DNA of 64,000 nucleotides from Halomonas zincidurans B6 (GTDB lineage Bacteria > Pseudomonadota > Gammaproteobacteria > Pseudomonadales > Halomonadaceae): the NCBI RefSeq assembly GCF_000731955.1, contig NZ_JNCK01000001.1, forward strand, positions 2,542,001 to 2,606,000, written 5' to 3'. The notes beneath the pieces were generated by a model that worked only from the letters and a program-made list of their open reading frames with translations, made no database searches and had not been told where the DNA came from. Positions 62,730 through 64,000 of this stretch are shown piece by piece. A program made the translations under genes and the position numbers. Every line of letters starts with the position of its first letter. Positions within the stretch are counted from its first letter, which is position 1.

Positions 62730-62914
62730 CGCTCGAGGGAAAGGCCTGTGCCGAGCCCGGATCGCGGCTCGGCACAGGCCCGACAAAAAACGGGGGGGGG
62801 CAAGTAACCGCGCTGCTTGTAGCGCTCGGCCTGGCGCTGATCGCTCGGCCGCCGCCGACCATGCGAGCCGTTGGCGACCTTGCCACGCCGGCTGCGAATA
62901 TCGCCTTTGGCCAT
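62699..62914 (-). CDS. bTHX-like small ribosomal subunit protein, C-terminus uncertain
   Basis: ATG 62914 has a near-ideal ribosome site (AAGGAGGTGA). The start MAKGDIRSRRGKVANGSHGR matches bTHX, a very basic peptide in the head of the 30S subunit of some bacteria. The frame does not stop where expected. After YKQRGYLPPP it crosses a run of nine C bases, the strong hairpin and 31 bases antisense to slt before a stop at 62699, giving 71 residues. The true protein may be about 40-45 residues, with a frameshift, assembly error or mutation at the homopolymer; the other two frames beyond it are also open. Confidence 0.65.
   Translation of the reverse strand: MAKGDIRSRRGKVANGSHGRRRPSDQRQAERYKQRGYLPPPVFCRACAEPRSGLGTGLSLERQLRASNDAS
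62743..62780. terminator. strong hairpin between slt and the bTHX-like gene
   Basis: Perfect 15-base stem GGCCTGTGCCGAGCC (62743-62757) and its complement (62766-62780), 8-base loop. It lies 13 bases past the slt stop. On the minus strand TTTCCC follows; on the plus strand CGACAAAAAACG follows. It probably serves two converging transcripts. Confidence 0.75.
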
Positions 62915-62955
62915 CTGTCACCTCCTTCTACCGCTGAAGTGTCGAACCACCCTTA

Positions 62956-63097
62956 GGAAACACTGCATAAATGCCTGCGCGAGCAAATCGCTGCGTTGTG
63001 CGGTGCTCGGAATCCTCACATATACCTCATATGCTCCGGTTCCTGTGCTCCGTACGCCTTGCGCTTTATTTCGCTCGCCTATTTATTCAGCGTTTCC
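62956..63097. repeat. imperfect palindrome of about 142 bp beside slt
   Basis: Ends GGAAACACTGCATAAATGCC and, reversed and complemented, GGAAACGCTGAATAAATAGG; pairing continues to GCGAGC on both sides. The centre has GCGTTG, GCTC, GGAAT, ATGCTCC and GCCTTG in that order, as does the inside of the 15300-15565 element. Short frames through it (for example one starting MPARANRCVV) resemble spurious proteins often annotated on such repeats. Confidence 0.72.
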
Positions 63098-63176
63098 GTA
63101 GGCGATTACGCCTCAGTGTGGTAACCGCTCGGCGTCTAGGTCAAGCGTCAGGGTCAAGTCGCAGCCGGCATTGGCC

Positions 63177-64000
63177 TCAGGCTCGCGAGCGACGGCGAAT
63201 CGGCGCGTCATCGCTGTTGCGGCGACGCGCCGGACGCTCGGCACGCTCCGGCGCGCCCTGGTCCTCGGCGATCTCCAGCGCCTGACCGGCGACCCGCGCA
63301 CGCGCCATCTTGGCGAGGATCGAGGTCGGCAACGAACTGGGCAGTTCGACCACCGAGAAGGCGTTGCGGATATCGATGCGTCCGATACGCGCCCCTTCGA
63401 TGCCGCCTTCGTTGGCCAGCGCGCCGACCAGCTGACCCGGCTTGACGCCATCCTTGTGGCCCACCGAGACGCGATAGCGCGTCATGCCCTCGCTGGGACC
63501 GCTGTCACGGCGACGCGGCGGCTTGCCGTCGCGCGGTGCGCTATCGCGATCGTTGCGTGCGCCCGGCTTGGGCAGGCGACCGATGGGCGCCTCGTCGGCG
63601 CGCGCCATGGCGGCGAAGGCGCAGGCCAGCTCGACCGGATCCTGGCCTTCGTCGATCAGTCGTTCGATCAGGCTGCGCTGCGCGTCGGCGCCGGCGGTCA
63701 GCGCGCCGATCACGCGCTCGCGAAAGCGCTCGTCACGATGGGCGCGGATCGCCGCTTCGTCGGGCAGTTGCGTATCGGTCAGCGTCTGGCCGGTGGCCTG
63801 CTCCAGCCAGCGCACCTTGCGGGTCTCGCGGACACCGGCGAAGGTGATCGCCACCCCCGAACGTCCGGCACGACCGGTACGCCCGATACGGTGCGTATAG
63901 GCCTCGCTGTCCTGCGGCAGATCGTAGTTGACGATGTGGGTGATACGCGGCACATCGAGGCCACGGGCGGCCACGTCGGTCGCTACCAGCACGTCGATCT
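63177..64000 (-). CDS. deaD: DEAD-box RNA helicase, C-terminal part (DeaD/CsdA-like)
   Basis: Runs off the right edge, so the N-terminal ATPase motifs are missing. Visible: helicase motif V VATDVAARGLDVP and motif VI HRIGRTGRAGRSG, then a linker rich in Arg, Asp and Lys. A DbpA-type RNA-binding domain follows (RYRVSVGHKDGVKPGQLVGA, IGRIDIRNAFSVVELP) with a basic tail. That domain suggests DeaD or DbpA; the long basic extension and spacing fit DeaD better. Role: unwinding of structured RNA in ribosome assembly and in the cold. About 275 codons are present. Confidence 0.88.
   Translation of the reverse strand, partial: IDVLVATDVAARGLDVPRITHIVNYDLPQDSEAYTHRIGRTGRAGRSGVAITFAGVRETRKVRWLEQATGQTLTDTQLPDEAAIRAHRDERFRERVIGALTAGADAQRSLIERLIDEGQDPVELACAFAAMARADEAPIGRLPKPGARNDRDSAPRDGKPPRRRDSGPSEGMTRYRVSVGHKDGVKPGQLVGALANEGGIEGARIGRIDIRNAFSVVELPSSLPTSILAKMARARVAGQALEIAEDQGAPERAERPARRRNSDDAPIRRRSRA

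Noticed and set aside
62971..63285. Small plus-strand ORF beginning MPARANRCVV
   Set aside because: It lies in the dispersed palindrome and looks like the spurious proteins often called on such repeats.

Overview
The window is GC-rich, densely coded gammaproteobacterial chromosome, most likely from the Halomonadaceae (Halomonas, Chromohalobacter or Salinicola type). The assignment rests on three points: gene order, uronate-catabolic enzymes of the kind known from Chromohalobacter salexigens, and a polyhydroxyalkanoate locus. It is inferred from content only; no rRNA is present to confirm it. I see no tRNA, rRNA, CRISPR array, prophage or intact transposase gene.

Layout. (1) 1-18800: a housekeeping block in pseudomonad-like order, read right to left: leuC-leuD-leuB-asd-fimV-truA-trpF-trpB-trpA-accD-folC-dedD-cvpA-purF-metZ, with a divergent LysR gene next to leuC. 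It covers leucine, aspartate-family, tryptophan, fatty-acid, folate, purine and methionine synthesis. metZ runs off the left edge. (2) 18812-21840: PHA synthase, phasin and a small PHA-associated protein. (3) 21987-26855: aroC, prmB, a divergent Smr-domain gene, a patatin-like protein and an alpha/beta hydrolase. (4) 27047-28107: a 33-residue membrane peptide followed by an AEC-type carrier. (5) 28345-45563: a large hexuronate locus. The plus-strand half has a GntR regulator, a TRAP transporter, uxaC, mannonate dehydratase and fructuronate reductase (isomerase route). The minus-strand half has kdgD, a second TRAP transporter, galactarolactone cycloisomerase, a lactone isomerase, uronate dehydrogenase, a second GntR regulator and ketoglutarate-semialdehyde dehydrogenase (oxidative route to 2-oxoglutarate). 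(6) 45845-52950: an accessory-looking stretch with a palindromic element, a truncated DUF1232 gene, two PAP2 phosphatase genes (one fused to DedA and LssY_C domains), a PepSY protein, a COG4705 membrane protein and a two-component system. (7) 53029-64000: sixA-gpsA, pntBA, htpG, a second DUF1232 protein, slt, a bTHX-like small ribosomal protein and the C-terminal part of a DeaD-type helicase cut by the right edge.

The most unusual DNA is between genes. An inverted-repeat element occurs in a long form (about 15300-15565) and as a bare 54-bp palindrome (46111-46164); the short form has taken the start off a DUF1232 gene. Separate imperfect palindromes of about 140 bp lie between trpB and trpA and beside slt, and they share ordered core words with the inside of the long element. 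Tandem repeats precede asd, and paired palindromes sit between leuC and its LysR neighbour.
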